Below are positions 9,141-18,502 of a DNA stretch of 64,000 nt, one piece after another. A program made the translations under genes and the position numbers. Source of the stretch: Hafnia alvei (lineage in GTDB: Bacteria > Pseudomonadota > Gammaproteobacteria > Enterobacterales > Enterobacteriaceae); assembly GCF_034424155.1 (NCBI RefSeq), contig NZ_CP139992.1, forward strand, positions 2,868,012-2,932,011, written 5' to 3'. Numbering within the stretch: position 1 is the stretch's first letter; every line of letters begins with the position of its first letter. The notes below the pieces were generated by a model, which was not told where the DNA came from, searched no databases, and worked only from the letters and a program-made list of their open reading frames with translations.

Positions 9141-9719
9141 TCAAACACTCGACCAGCGCTTGGTAACATGTGCTACACGCTCACCGAACTTGCGCGCGGT
9201 CTCTAAATCGCCCGGCAGCGGCGCTTCATCCGGCGAGGCATCGGAAGGCGACACCGTCATCAAGCCAGAAAAGCCAGCAATATAGTTCACATCATTGCGG
9301 TTTGCCGCTTTAGTGTTGGACGGCAACATTCCCATCCCTACCCACACACCACCATGCTGCTGCGAGAGATGGAACATATAATCGAGCGTGCCGAGTTTGT
9401 CGCCGTTCATGCTGGCCGAGTTAGTGAACCCAGCAAAAACTTTATCTTTCCACTCTTGACTAAACCAAGGCTTGGAAGAGGCATCAGCAAATTTTTTAAA
9501 CTGCCAAGATGGCCCGCCCATGTAGGTCGGGCTACCAAAAATAATCGCGTCGGCCTGCGCTAACAGATGCCATCCCCCTTCCGGCAAGTTGCCTTCACTG
9601 TCGATGGCCAACACCTCAACGCTCACACCGTCGATCTGCTGGGCGCCCGCGGCTACCGCCTCAGCGGCTTTGGCGGTATGCCCGTATCCACTATGAAAAA
9701 CCACGGCTAATGCTGTCAT
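9141..9719 (-). CDS. Flavodoxin-like FMN-binding protein (WrbA-type fold)
   Basis: NAD(P)H-dependent flavoprotein family, 192 residues from ATG 9719, which has GAGGAG 9 bases upstream. The N-terminal strand TALAVVFHSGYGHTAKAAEAV is the FMN-phosphate loop region, and FGSPTYMGGPSWQFKKFAD the second flavin loop. It is probably a cytoplasmic oxidoreductase; the electron acceptor cannot be read from sequence. It is a single gene on the minus strand, 149 bp upstream of ybhL. Confidence 0.82.
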   Translation of the reverse strand: MTALAVVFHSGYGHTAKAAEAVAAGAQQIDGVSVEVLAIDSEGNLPEGGWHLLAQADAIIFGSPTYMGGPSWQFKKFADASSKPWFSQEWKDKVFAGFTNSASMNGDKLGTLDYMFHLSQQHGGVWVGMGMLPSNTKAANRNDVNYIAGFSGLMTVSPSDASPDEAPLPGDLETARKFGERVAHVTKRWSSV

Positions 9720-9977
9720 CAAATAACTCCTCACACGTTGGTTAATTCGTTATACGCCTGAGAATATTTATACGTCGGGAATAGGATGGCGTCTAGGGCG
9801 ATGACGTCATGTTGCATCGCAACAGGAAAAAGCCAGACCATCACTGCATTTTATTGTTTACGAAAATATCATTAGTTTTAAATAGTTGTTATTTTTCATG
9901 TGGATATTAGAATTAATGCTCCCGTAGTAAAGCTTGTACTATTCAACTAAGACGTAAGTTTTACGGAGAGCATATAT

Positions 9978-10343
9978 ATGTGGGATAAGGATCGTTCCGT
10001 TATTTATCTAAATAGCCATGCGGGCTCGCACAGCCAACATAGATGTGCGGAATACACACGTGAAGCTATTGAAGCTGGAGGTATCCGGCTTAATCATCAT
10101 TTAGATGCGAAAGACTATGGTGACTCACTGACCTATGCTGGATTTGTCGACGTCACAGGAAGCGAGCCAGAATATGGTGATATTGTTGTTATCCAACCTT
10201 ATGTCGGTGGAAACTCATCCGGTCATATGGCCATGTTTAATGGGAGAGGATGGGTTTCAGACTTCAAGCAGCATGACCTCTACCCAGGCTCTGGCTATCG
10301 TAAAAATCATCCGCCATACAAACTTTATAGGTATAACCGCTGA
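9978..10343 (+). CDS. Small Cys/His amidase-like protein, candidate type VI effector
   Basis: A 121-residue protein without signal peptide. SHSQHRCAEYTREAIEAGG places a Cys (23) at a helix start, GDIVVIQP is the strand typical of NlpC/P60 or CHAP folds, and SGHMAMF supplies a His (83), followed by GWVSDFKQ. This layout fits peptidoglycan amidase/CHAP-like proteins, including small type VI effectors of the BPSL0067 group. CGGAGAG lies 8 bases before ATG. The stop overlaps the start of a lipoprotein gene (TGATG), the usual arrangement of effector and periplasmic immunity protein. No type VI genes are in the window, so the assignment is inference from fold-like motifs and context. Confidence 0.65.
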   Translation: MWDKDRSVIYLNSHAGSHSQHRCAEYTREAIEAGGIRLNHHLDAKDYGDSLTYAGFVDVTGSEPEYGDIVVIQPYVGGNSSGHMAMFNGRGWVSDFKQHDLYPGSGYRKNHPPYKLYRYNR

Positions 10344-10774
10344 TGATAAAAACTCTATTATTACTGGCAATAACAATACTCGCGGGATGCACATCTTCAA
10401 ATAAAAACCCAGCGGAACAAGTCGCTAGTTTTTATCATTTGTACCTCAACACACCAGATACCTTTGATAGCTCAGCATCGCTACAACCTTATCTGGAAAA
10501 ACAAACTTTTGCCCAATTACAGAAAATAGCCAAAGAGCCGGAGCCAGATACGCTTGATGCTGACTATTTTACCCAATCACAAGATATTGGCAGCTCATGG
10601 CCAACCCATATCGCTGTTTCAACTCCAACGCCAGCAATCGGCGGTACTACCGTCGAAGTAACATTAGGCGCTGCTAATGATATCCAGCAACATCTCATTC
10701 TCTGGCTCGTCTGGCAGGACGGTTGGAAAATAACTCGAGTACAAGGTGACAATGAGCAGTTTTTGTATCGTTAA
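10343..10774 (+). CDS. Small lipoprotein, DUF3828-like, candidate immunity protein
   Basis: A 143-residue protein with lipoprotein signal: MIKTLLLLAITILAGC, cleaved before Cys16. The mature part has an NTF2-like look (AEQVASFYHLYLNT early; WLVWQDGWKITRV late), as in DUF3828 lipoproteins. Its start overlaps the stop of the amidase-like gene by one base, so the two are translated together. A periplasmic lipoprotein is where protection against an incoming cell-wall amidase would be needed; the immunity role is inferred from this context only. Confidence 0.7.
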   Translation: MIKTLLLLAITILAGCTSSNKNPAEQVASFYHLYLNTPDTFDSSASLQPYLEKQTFAQLQKIAKEPEPDTLDADYFTQSQDIGSSWPTHIAVSTPTPAIGGTTVEVTLGAANDIQQHLILWLVWQDGWKITRVQGDNEQFLYR

Positions 10775-10837
10775 AGTCCTTAACAAAAAGTTATATCCAA
10801 ATTAAAACAGATAAAATTACTACAACCACACCCATAC

Positions 10838-11095
10838 TCAATAGACAATCGGACGCCTAAAGTCGGTGGTATCAGGTAAAAGCGCAACCGTCCGTAGGTG
10901 TCGATTGCAGATAAACCATATTTCATCCCGATCGTTAGATAATATGTAGTAAGCATCCGATGATTCAGAGGGATTAAACACGCCTAGCGCCCGATAGGCT
11001 ATTTCACGACTAAACCCGCTACGCAGCGGCAAAGGCCGTGGCCCATTCTCCAACTCCTCAACCCGCAAATAAAGACCTTGCTCAAACCAAATCAA
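10838..11095 (-). CDS. Small hypothetical protein
   Basis: An 85-residue reading frame starting with TTG at 11095, preceded by AAGGAG 5 bases upstream. Sequence has a mixed, globular composition (YYILSNDRDEIWFICNRHLRTV) without signal peptide or membrane segment. I do not recognise it. It is convergent with the lipoprotein gene and could belong to the same small island. The ribosome binding site and protein-like composition are the only support. Confidence 0.45.
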   Translation of the reverse strand: MIWFEQGLYLRVEELENGPRPLPLRSGFSREIAYRALGVFNPSESSDAYYILSNDRDEIWFICNRHLRTVALLPDTTDFRRPIVY

Positions 11096-11420
11096 ATTAG
11101 CTCCTTAACTCAGCGAAAGTTAGCTCGCATGCTGCCACAAAGATGCAGCGCTGAAATAAGTATAGTGAAAATGGGGCAGATGATAATTTGCTGCTATCTG
11201 TAGGGCGGCGAACGTTGAAAACGAGCTATAAATTATGCCTAATCAAGTCATTAATCCCTTTGCAAAGTTTGTCCTTTTTTCTCTGCGCGCTAGCCACTAA
11301 TATTTAAAATCTATACGTTATGTGCATCTACTGAAAAAGGGTTCATTGGATTTAATCGACAGTGAGATAAAACATATCCCCGCCGTTGATGAGCACGGGG
11401 ATATCAACGCGGATGACAAA
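11096..11420. other. Intergenic region downstream of the cas operon
   Basis: No gene and no CRISPR repeat found here, although type I-F loci often carry a second array at this end. ATATCCCCG (11374-11382) and CGGGGATAT (11396-11404) form a 9-bp stem that, read on the minus strand, is followed by GTTTTAT: a plausible weak terminator of the cas operon. Confidence 0.5.
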
Positions 11421-11975
11421 CTAAAACCACGGCACCGTTGCCGTTGCGCTTAATCCATAGCTGCTAAATTTGCCCGCCGTTGGCTGCGTTTGCAGTTCGC
11501 CCTGACGAATAAACAGATGGAACATTTGACCAGTAGACAAACTTTTTAGCACGACAAAAGGTAACGAGGTTCTTTGTTCGTTGACATCGAGAATTTGCAG
11601 GCGAGCCTGTTCTTCGGTGAGCCAACCTTTTTTCACCGATCTGCGCCGTAGCCTCTCCGCGCTGCTTTTTACCTGCACGCGACTAACCGTTCGGTAGGCC
11701 ACTTTTTCTGGCACCGCTAAAATGTCGCTACACTGGGTATAATCTCGCAGCCCTTTCAGCCATGGCGTAGCTGCTATCGCCGATAGTGCCTGCTGTGAAC
11801 CGTGCAACCGGATGGTATCTCCAAGGATTTTCTCCGCTCGCGGAAAGCTGACGCCGATATCGCCTTCACCATAAGCGCCTAGGGCACGGTGCAGCTTGGC
11901 AAACAGCGCAGCCATCAGCATGGATTCTTTAAACTCAGGGTCTTCCAACACGCGGATATCCTGATAAAAATTCAT
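11421..11975 (-). CDS. cas6f: Type I-F CRISPR endoribonuclease Cas6f (Csy4)
   Basis: Cleaves the pre-crRNA at the base of each repeat hairpin and stays bound to the crRNA 3' end. It has 184 residues. His29 in [11 protein letters not shown] is at the position of the catalytic His known in Pseudomonas Csy4; the Arg-rich helix [14 protein letters not shown] binds the hairpin; SLSTGQMF and the terminal [15 protein letters not shown] are family-typical. It is the last gene of the cas operon, 12 bp after csy3. Confidence 0.95.
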   Translation of the reverse strand: MNFYQDIRVLEDPEFKESMLMAALFAKLHRALGAYGEGDIGVSFPRAEKILGDTIRLHGSQQALSAIAATPWLKGLRDYTQCSDILAVPEKVAYRTVSRVQVKSSAERLRRRSVKKGWLTEEQARLQILDVNEQRTSLPFVVLKSLSTGQMFHLFIRQGELQTQPTAGKFSSYGLSATATVPWF

Positions 11976-11987
11976 ATCAGCCCCTTA

Positions 11988-12983
11988 TCACTCTTTTTCG
12001 CCAAATACACCGCCGCGGATCAGAACCGCCATGACATAGTGTTGTTGCTCCGTCGCAGGCTTTTCACCTTTAGTTACCCACTTATCCAGCAGCGTGTAAA
12101 AATCCATTTTCTCTTTTGGCTGACGACAAGCGACGCCGCGGCTGGTTACGGAGCCGTAGGGCTCCACGGCAATTGCGCCTAGAGATTCAACCATCGGATG
12201 CCAGGTATCGATAGTACGTAGCGCGTTACCCACTTTTTGTGAATGCATGGCGGCAACGTCGCTGACTTGGTACAACACCTTACTTTTTTTGCTATTGCTA
12301 TCGAGAACCAATTCTTGTGATGGGAAAATTTCCTGCCCTGCGCCTAAATGCACAAAAGCATTCACAGTCAGCAGCGCAAAACTTTCTCCGCGCAGCCCGG
12401 CTTCAATCACCTGTGCCAGCGCCTTCAAGTCGCCTTTCGGCTGGCTAAACTCGCGCAGGCTATAATTTTGCGCATCGAATTTCCAATGCTGTTCGCCAGA
12501 TGAAACATGCACTTCAATCGCTTCCGCCCCAATACGATTGCGCCATAGGAAGCGACCATTTGCCAGATTCTCGGCATAGCGCGCTGCCAGTTCAGTAAAA
12601 CCGTGCTCGGCGATATAGCCCTCAATCACCTCCTGCAAGGCGGCCTGATACTCTTGATCGTTACACACCGACGGCGTAGACAAGTTACCCAGCACGCGCA
12701 GCGTAAACGTCACTTTCAGCGTGTCCGCATCCATTGGCAAAGCGGCAACGTCAACTCGCTGTAGGTTAGCTTTTTGAATTTCGGCATCGAGCTTTGTTCT
12801 ATCGCTGGCAATCGCGTTCTTTAATCGATTGGAGATAGTGCCACGCACCGCTTTTTCTTGAATACGTACTGGCTGCCAGACATCTCCATGCCAATTACCC
12901 GAATACATTACCGCGTCTGAATTAGCCAGTTTACGTTCAAAAGCGAGTACCGAAGCGGTTTTAATAACTGAAGTTTTAGCCAT
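11988..12983 (-). CDS. csy3: Type I-F Cascade backbone protein Cas7f (Csy3)
   Basis: Forms the helical crRNA-binding backbone of the Csy surveillance complex. It has 331 residues, the normal size. Family segments include [23 protein letters not shown] at the start and [25 protein letters not shown] near the end. It lies 10 bp after csy2 and 12 bp before cas6f. Confidence 0.95.
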   Translation of the reverse strand: MAKTSVIKTASVLAFERKLANSDAVMYSGNWHGDVWQPVRIQEKAVRGTISNRLKNAIASDRTKLDAEIQKANLQRVDVAALPMDADTLKVTFTLRVLGNLSTPSVCNDQEYQAALQEVIEGYIAEHGFTELAARYAENLANGRFLWRNRIGAEAIEVHVSSGEQHWKFDAQNYSLREFSQPKGDLKALAQVIEAGLRGESFALLTVNAFVHLGAGQEIFPSQELVLDSNSKKSKVLYQVSDVAAMHSQKVGNALRTIDTWHPMVESLGAIAVEPYGSVTSRGVACRQPKEKMDFYTLLDKWVTKGEKPATEQQHYVMAVLIRGGVFGEKE

Positions 12984-12993
12984 TTTTCATCCC

Positions 12994-13926
12994 TTAAAAT
13001 TCGTCTGAGTAATGTGAATCATCTGGCATAATGTCGTCAGGCAAGGATTGCCCACGGCAGTAATATCCAGTGTCAGTAATGTGATAACGCCAGAACAGCT
13101 CATCCGGTTCTTTAATGCGATGTACCCCCCGCCACTCTCCGATGCCATATACCGGTTCGGCAAAGCAGAACGGTGTCTCGTTGTCTCGAGCATTAATCAC
13201 GGTGCCGGGTTCGTAAAGCGGGGAAATTCGCTGCCAGCCGATCATCAGCGGAACCAGATATCCAGGGCGAGGTTTTTTCAAATATTCCCATGTTGCGCTG
13301 TCTTCCTGATCTTCATTTTTTTTCGCCGCCATTTTCAACGCGGCAAAATCAAGCCATGCGTCCATCATTTCCACATCAGGGTTTTGCTGTTTTAGTGCTT
13401 GGAAATGCTCGTCAAGCCAAAGTGAACGGTCATACAACGCAAAGCCCGGCATCAAGCTGTAGAGATTGGCGCTTAAGTTGCCAGCGCTACATACCCGAAC
13501 CTCACGCAATTGCGTAATGGTGCCACCCGCTAGTTTTTGCGTTTGACAAAGATTTTGTAGATGCTCGGCCAGCGCCTGCATACCGACATCACCATTGGCA
13601 ATTTCACCATGACACTCAATCACGAGAGAAACCGTCATATGCATACGTCCCTCTTCGTTGAACGAGGCGGTTTTGGCCTCTTTGGTCAACGGATTACGAG
13701 TGAGAGCAAACTGATAATCACGCCCAGATGAATAAGCATGGGTCTGATGACGATGGCAAATGACACCGCAACCTTCTAGCGTGAGTCCGTGGCTGATTTG
13801 CAGTTTTCGAGATAATGCATGCGTGTAACCCAAAAAATGGGTAATGGAGGGAAATCCCCATGTGAGTCCGGCGACTGCGTTGGCGTTTTCTACCATAATC
13901 CACGGTAATATAATGATATTACTCAT
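12994..13926 (-). CDS. csy2: Type I-F Cascade protein Cas5f (Csy2)
   Basis: Caps the 5' handle of the crRNA with Cas8f. It has 310 residues. The start IIILPWIMVENANAVAGLTWGFPSITHFLGY and the Cys-Gly rich GVICHRHQTHAY are typical of Csy2. ATG overlaps the csy1 end by 8 bases. Confidence 0.95.
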   Translation of the reverse strand: MSNIIILPWIMVENANAVAGLTWGFPSITHFLGYTHALSRKLQISHGLTLEGCGVICHRHQTHAYSSGRDYQFALTRNPLTKEAKTASFNEEGRMHMTVSLVIECHGEIANGDVGMQALAEHLQNLCQTQKLAGGTITQLREVRVCSAGNLSANLYSLMPGFALYDRSLWLDEHFQALKQQNPDVEMMDAWLDFAALKMAAKKNEDQEDSATWEYLKKPRPGYLVPLMIGWQRISPLYEPGTVINARDNETPFCFAEPVYGIGEWRGVHRIKEPDELFWRYHITDTGYYCRGQSLPDDIMPDDSHYSDEF

Positions 13927-15235
13927 TGCGGCATCTCCTTATAGCCTGCTCCATTTCGTGCAGACGACGCTTGAAGAGTGGCTGGGTCTGCCATTCTCGG
14001 CGCTCGGTTTCCCCGACCTTGAGTTTGTCACACCACAAATGGCTGTTTAACCACTGGGCAAAATCATTGGCTACCGCATCTTGCCAGTCACCTTTTTCGC
14101 GCTCGTTAAAAAATGCCTCATCTTTTTTTGCCCGCCACGGATCGAGCCAAAGCTGCTGGTGAGGTTTGAGCTGGCAATTTTCATCTGCTGTCCAGCCCTC
14201 AAATTCCCTACGTTGTAGATCAGCCGCGATGTTGAATAACAAGTCGATAAGCTCGTCGATGTAACGGTCGCGCTGCTGGCGAATAGCGTGATTATTGCTT
14301 TCTCCCGCACTGACCAATAGTTGAATCAGTCGACGGCGCAACGTGTGGGTTGCACGTTCATATGGACCTCTACCGAAAAGGTTCTTCAATGCCACTGGCG
14401 GTTTGTCCTGAGTTTTCCACTGTGGTGACGCTGAGGATAGAAGCCACACACGCCCATTACGCGCAACGTTTAGCAAGGATCTCGTCTGAGGTTTAGCGCT
14501 GCAAAAATCCATTACCGCTAAGTTTGGAAATTTCACCAGAGGCTTCGGATGCCATGTCCCAGCCTTATACGCCGCCCTAATCTCTTTGCTTTCTTCGCTA
14601 AAACGTAACGCGATCAATTTGTTATGCAAAATCTGGGCTAGAGATGAGGAAAACAGCGGTCCAAGCAGATGGTATCCCCCTTCAACAGGAATATAGATCT
14701 GCTTTGCCAGCTTATGAGACGCAGGTGGCTTGGCTATAAGGACGCTAGTAAACCCCGTCATCCAAAACGCAAGCTGCTCGTCGTCTTCCGACAGTTCAGC
14801 CAGCACAGAGCTATCACCGCGTTGTAAACAGGCTAGCAGCGAATCGCCCTCTACTTCAGCTTTCAGCAGATTTGCGACATCAAAAACCGCCGCATTTCCT
14901 GTAAAATCAATACACTGATTCAAAATCGTTGCGGTAGAGAGATAGCCTTCGTTTTCTGTTGCTTCACTGATAACACTGCTACTTTTTGAATCACCATGAG
15001 CAAACTTGGCAACATGAGTAGCCGAACTGATTTGCCCAATACGGTTGACGGCATCTGTTAACCAGTTACGTGTTTCATAGCGCAACGCCACTTCGCGTCG
15101 CTCTTGTAGCAAGGTGCTTTCGTCTTCCCCTGCCGCCTGCCGTTTAGTCATTTCTTTATCAAATGCATCGAGTTTTGCTTGCCGTCGTCCGGCAATGTAA
15201 TCTTCGATAAAAACGGCCAACCTTTGATATGACAT
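13919..15235 (-). CDS. csy1: Type I-F Cascade large subunit Cas8f (Csy1)
   Basis: Large subunit that recognises the PAM and joins Cas5f at the crRNA 5' end. It has 438 residues from ATG 15235; AGGAG lies 5 bases upstream, whereas the GTG two codons earlier is too close to it. The sequence VFIEDYIAGRRQAKLDAF at the start and WLNSHLWCDKLKVGETERREW near the end match the Csy1 family. It lies 24 bp after cas3. Confidence 0.93.
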   Translation of the reverse strand: MSYQRLAVFIEDYIAGRRQAKLDAFDKEMTKRQAAGEDESTLLQERREVALRYETRNWLTDAVNRIGQISSATHVAKFAHGDSKSSSVISEATENEGYLSTATILNQCIDFTGNAAVFDVANLLKAEVEGDSLLACLQRGDSSVLAELSEDDEQLAFWMTGFTSVLIAKPPASHKLAKQIYIPVEGGYHLLGPLFSSSLAQILHNKLIALRFSEESKEIRAAYKAGTWHPKPLVKFPNLAVMDFCSAKPQTRSLLNVARNGRVWLLSSASPQWKTQDKPPVALKNLFGRGPYERATHTLRRRLIQLLVSAGESNNHAIRQQRDRYIDELIDLLFNIAADLQRREFEGWTADENCQLKPHQQLWLDPWRAKKDEAFFNEREKGDWQDAVANDFAQWLNSHLWCDKLKVGETERREWQTQPLFKRRLHEMEQAIRRCRNE

Positions 15236-15259
15236 ACACACTCCTGTCCCTGATATGAA

Positions 15260-18200
15260 TTAAATATGCCTAAACACACCCAACACGGGGTTCCATAACC
15301 ACACTTCGGCCTCCTGTTCTTTACTCACGCGCAGGTTGATTTCGCCATACCGCTCGCAGACATTAGCAAGCGCCATCTCTCGAGCGTCGGCTACGCTCTG
15401 TAATACCTGTTCATAATCCATTGCCATCCATGCAGAGACGCCTTCTGCCATATTCAGTTGCTGATAAGTGAATTCTCCGGCGGCTTTCCAGCCTGCGGCA
15501 CTATCGTCATCACGGAAGAAAAATTTCGGCTCATCAAACTCATCCTCCATGCGCAGAAAATATTGTCTTTCCGGCTGCGAACGGCGAAACGGCGTACGGC
15601 GTTGCAGTTCGCCATTCCAGTTAACCGGCAGCCGCCACCAGTGCACGGCAACAGGATATTTCCTCTCGTTGCCCATTAACTCCAGCTGTGAACGCCCATG
15701 CTCAAGATCGACCAGACTGGTGTAACACTGACCCTCGACGGGTTTTGATAACATATCCAAAATCCGCGGCACCGCATTAATATGCTGATATTGCTCTGGT
15801 TGCAGGATCTCATTGAGATCGTGGCTGACGAGTTGAAAGAGTTTTGTTTCAAAACCGGGCTGACACATCGCTGGGGTTCTCTGGCGGTATGCACGCACGT
15901 TTTTATTGAGGATGAGCAAGTTTGGACTTTGTGGAGGTTTCTGCCGATGGCGCTGAATACGCCCAGCAAACTGAATCAGTGAACGCATCGAGCTTGGCTC
16001 AATAATGCCCCAGTCGGCGTCCCAGTCGCGGCCAACTTCGACCACGGAAGTAGCCAGCACAACGAATAAATGATGTTTGGCTGTGCTTTGTTCTACCACC
16101 CGCCGGATCTCCGGCTTATCCCAGAGTGAGTTATTCTCTCCCGAGCGGGAAAACGCGGCATCGAGCCGTTTTTCCATGTATGAACGCATCACCAACGGAT
16201 GTTGACTGTGATAAACACAATAGTGAACGCAAAATCCATCAGGCGAAGACATCGCCATCAACGCTTTAGCGGTGGCGACCAACGGATTGATATTCGCCAT
16301 GCGAACCAGCCCTAGTGAGACTGATTTATCCGCATGCTCTTCATGGTGCTTCGCATGCAGCGCGAACATATTGTCGTGGAGAGTCTTTGTTATCGCATCA
16401 ATGACCACCTCGGTTTTAGACGACGGTGGTAAAACCGTAACAATCTCTGCCCTGCGCAGCACAGGTTTGACCGGTAGCCGTTTTGCACGCTGTCCTGCAA
16501 AATTACAATGAGCATCATAAAAATCTTTAGGACGACCAAATTCACCCGTGCAGGCGTCATCTTCATCAAACCACGCACAGCAAACATTGAGCGGCAATCC
16601 CGGTTCACCACAGGCTTGCTGATAAGCTTGGCGCCCCGTGCAGTAGGCAGAGAATAAAACCTGTACAAACGCGGGCGGCAATGTGGCAGAAGAGAGCAAC
16701 ACACGTCCACCGAGCATTCCCGCCCAGTTCACCAAGCGACAAAGCGCATGCTGATCTTCAATCTCAAAATCATCCGGCTCATCGAGCACCAAATCGCTGG
16801 TCAGCAATCGCAGCATCGGGGCAATTTGCTTGCCACCACGCACGCCTTCAGTGGCTGGCATCAGATGATCGATAGTGGCGACCAGCACTGGTGCGTCCAC
16901 CAATTGGCGCAGCTTAGTGTCCGTTTCCAGCCACTGACGCAGTGGCCCAGTATTAGGTACACCGTCGTAATGTACATATTGATGTGACTCAAAAAGGTCT
17001 TTTCCCGACGCGCTGTTATTATCGTCATCAGGCTCGTTGTGCAGCTCTCGCACCGCGCGAGAACCAACCAGCACCGCTAAATCGTCCTCACCCAACCCAA
17101 GCCTTGCGCGTAATGCTTCGCCGGTTTGTAATGTAAGCGTACGTAGCCCTAGCGCAACGGTGAAACGACATCCCTCGTCTTCACGTGCAAGTGCATACAT
17201 GATACGTGCGTTGGCGAACGTTTTTCCGCAGCCTGTAGAGGCCATATTGATGCCGAAGAAACCCTGACTTTGCGAACATTCACGTAGGCTTGCAGCCTTA
17301 TCCCACGCCTTGTTTTGCCACTGGTAACGCGCACCTTTTGCCCTTTCTCGAAAGCCTTTATGTCGTGAAATAGCGGGCAACTGACGGCGCAGCGCGGCGA
17401 AAGTTCGTCCCAACAGGAAAGCATGGTGGCTAACGCCAACAACATGCTCATCCAGTTTTTGCTTTAGCTTACCCTCTTCGGTATTTGCCCATGCGTGGTA
17501 GGTTTCATCCTGCCAGCCAGGCATTGGTTTCTGCGAGGAATAATGATGATCCGCTAGCATCAAGGCTAAACGGGCAAGGTGCACGGTAAATGTTTGATCA
17601 AGTGAGCCAAAATCGGGCAGAGACACGGCATGAGCAGCCCGCTTCGCCAGCTGATTAGCTTTATTACGCCAAGTTTGACTGCGCAGCGGCGTACCTTTGG
17701 GAAACGTCCAAACTTTATCAAAATCACTTTCGCGCCAATCGCTTTTTTCGTGGTTGAGCGCACTCCAATACACATTAAGTTGATTTTCCAGCCATGTCTT
17801 ACTACTGGATAGCTCTGGCTCATTTTTCCCTAAATACTGCGGCAAACGGTGATGAGAAATAATCAGCCAAGCGACCACTCGCGCCAGCGGTGGCAGATTG
17901 ACAAGTGGGCTATCGCTCTTCTCTTTGCTGTCTTTTTGTAGGCTTGCCAGCCACTCATTTTCGTCTTGTGGTGCTAGCCTGCCCAATTTATCCAACCACT
18001 GTTTATCGGTTTGCGTACCAATAAAAGCCTGAAACAGCCGCACGGATATCCACTCATGGCGAAACGGCTGGTAACGATGGCCGCTTTTGCCCTGCAACAC
18101 CCCTTGAAACAGCGCATTAGCTTTCCCAAAATCATGAAACAACCCAGCAATACCCGCCAATAAACTAATCGCTTCAGCGCTGTGCCACTGATTTTCATCT

Positions 18201-18502
18201 TGGCTTTTGAGAACATCGCGCATAGTGCGATTTGTCGGTACGGCTCCTTGGGCGTTAAACCGCCGGAGATTTCCTACAATCCATAGCAACTCAGTTTGCC
18301 CGCCGCTTTTAATCCAATGGCAGGCGACCGCGGTATTTCTTCTTGCCGTTTTGCGCAATAAACGGCGTAGCGTATTCACCCCATCCAACGTTATCGCCGT
18401 TTGCCATGTACCGTCGCCTTTGCGCTCGGCAAACTGATCGAGGATCCGGCGCGAAGCAACCAGCGCATTTTTGCTGCATTGGGAGATAAGCAAAATATTC
18501 AT
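15260..18502 (-). CDS. cas3: Type I-F Cas2-Cas3 fusion nuclease-helicase
   Basis: Subtype I-F effector nuclease that also supplies Cas2 for spacer acquisition. It has 1080 residues. The N-terminal about 95 residues are Cas2-like; the HD nuclease domain starts with GLFHDFGKAN (His123-Asp124) and continues with SHHRLP and ADHHY; Walker A MASTGCGKT spans 419-427; the DEAD-box equivalent LVLDEPDDFE is near residue 590; the C-terminal helicase lobe carries VVEVGRDWDADW and QFAGRIQRHRQ. All catalytic motifs look intact. ATG overlaps the cas1 stop by 4 bases. Confidence 0.96.
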   Translation of the reverse strand: MNILLISQCSKNALVASRRILDQFAERKGDGTWQTAITLDGVNTLRRLLRKTARRNTAVACHWIKSGGQTELLWIVGNLRRFNAQGAVPTNRTMRDVLKSQDENQWHSAEAISLLAGIAGLFHDFGKANALFQGVLQGKSGHRYQPFRHEWISVRLFQAFIGTQTDKQWLDKLGRLAPQDENEWLASLQKDSKEKSDSPLVNLPPLARVVAWLIISHHRLPQYLGKNEPELSSSKTWLENQLNVYWSALNHEKSDWRESDFDKVWTFPKGTPLRSQTWRNKANQLAKRAAHAVSLPDFGSLDQTFTVHLARLALMLADHHYSSQKPMPGWQDETYHAWANTEEGKLKQKLDEHVVGVSHHAFLLGRTFAALRRQLPAISRHKGFRERAKGARYQWQNKAWDKAASLRECSQSQGFFGINMASTGCGKTFANARIMYALAREDEGCRFTVALGLRTLTLQTGEALRARLGLGEDDLAVLVGSRAVRELHNEPDDDNNSASGKDLFESHQYVHYDGVPNTGPLRQWLETDTKLRQLVDAPVLVATIDHLMPATEGVRGGKQIAPMLRLLTSDLVLDEPDDFEIEDQHALCRLVNWAGMLGGRVLLSSATLPPAFVQVLFSAYCTGRQAYQQACGEPGLPLNVCCAWFDEDDACTGEFGRPKDFYDAHCNFAGQRAKRLPVKPVLRRAEIVTVLPPSSKTEVVIDAITKTLHDNMFALHAKHHEEHADKSVSLGLVRMANINPLVATAKALMAMSSPDGFCVHYCVYHSQHPLVMRSYMEKRLDAAFSRSGENNSLWDKPEIRRVVEQSTAKHHLFVVLATSVVEVGRDWDADWGIIEPSSMRSLIQFAGRIQRHRQKPPQSPNLLILNKNVRAYRQRTPAMCQPGFETKLFQLVSHDLNEILQPEQYQHINAVPRILDMLSKPVEGQCYTSLVDLEHGRSQLELMGNERKYPVAVHWWRLPVNWNGELQRRTPFRRSQPERQYFLRMEDEFDEPKFFFRDDDSAAGWKAAGEFTYQQLNMAEGVSAWMAMDYEQVLQSVADAREMALANVCERYGEINLRVSKEQEAEVWLWNPVLGVFRHI

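Noticed and set aside
11096-11420. Second CRISPR array beyond cas6f
   Set aside because: No copy of the repeat core CTGCC-TGTAC-GGCAG is present in this stretch.
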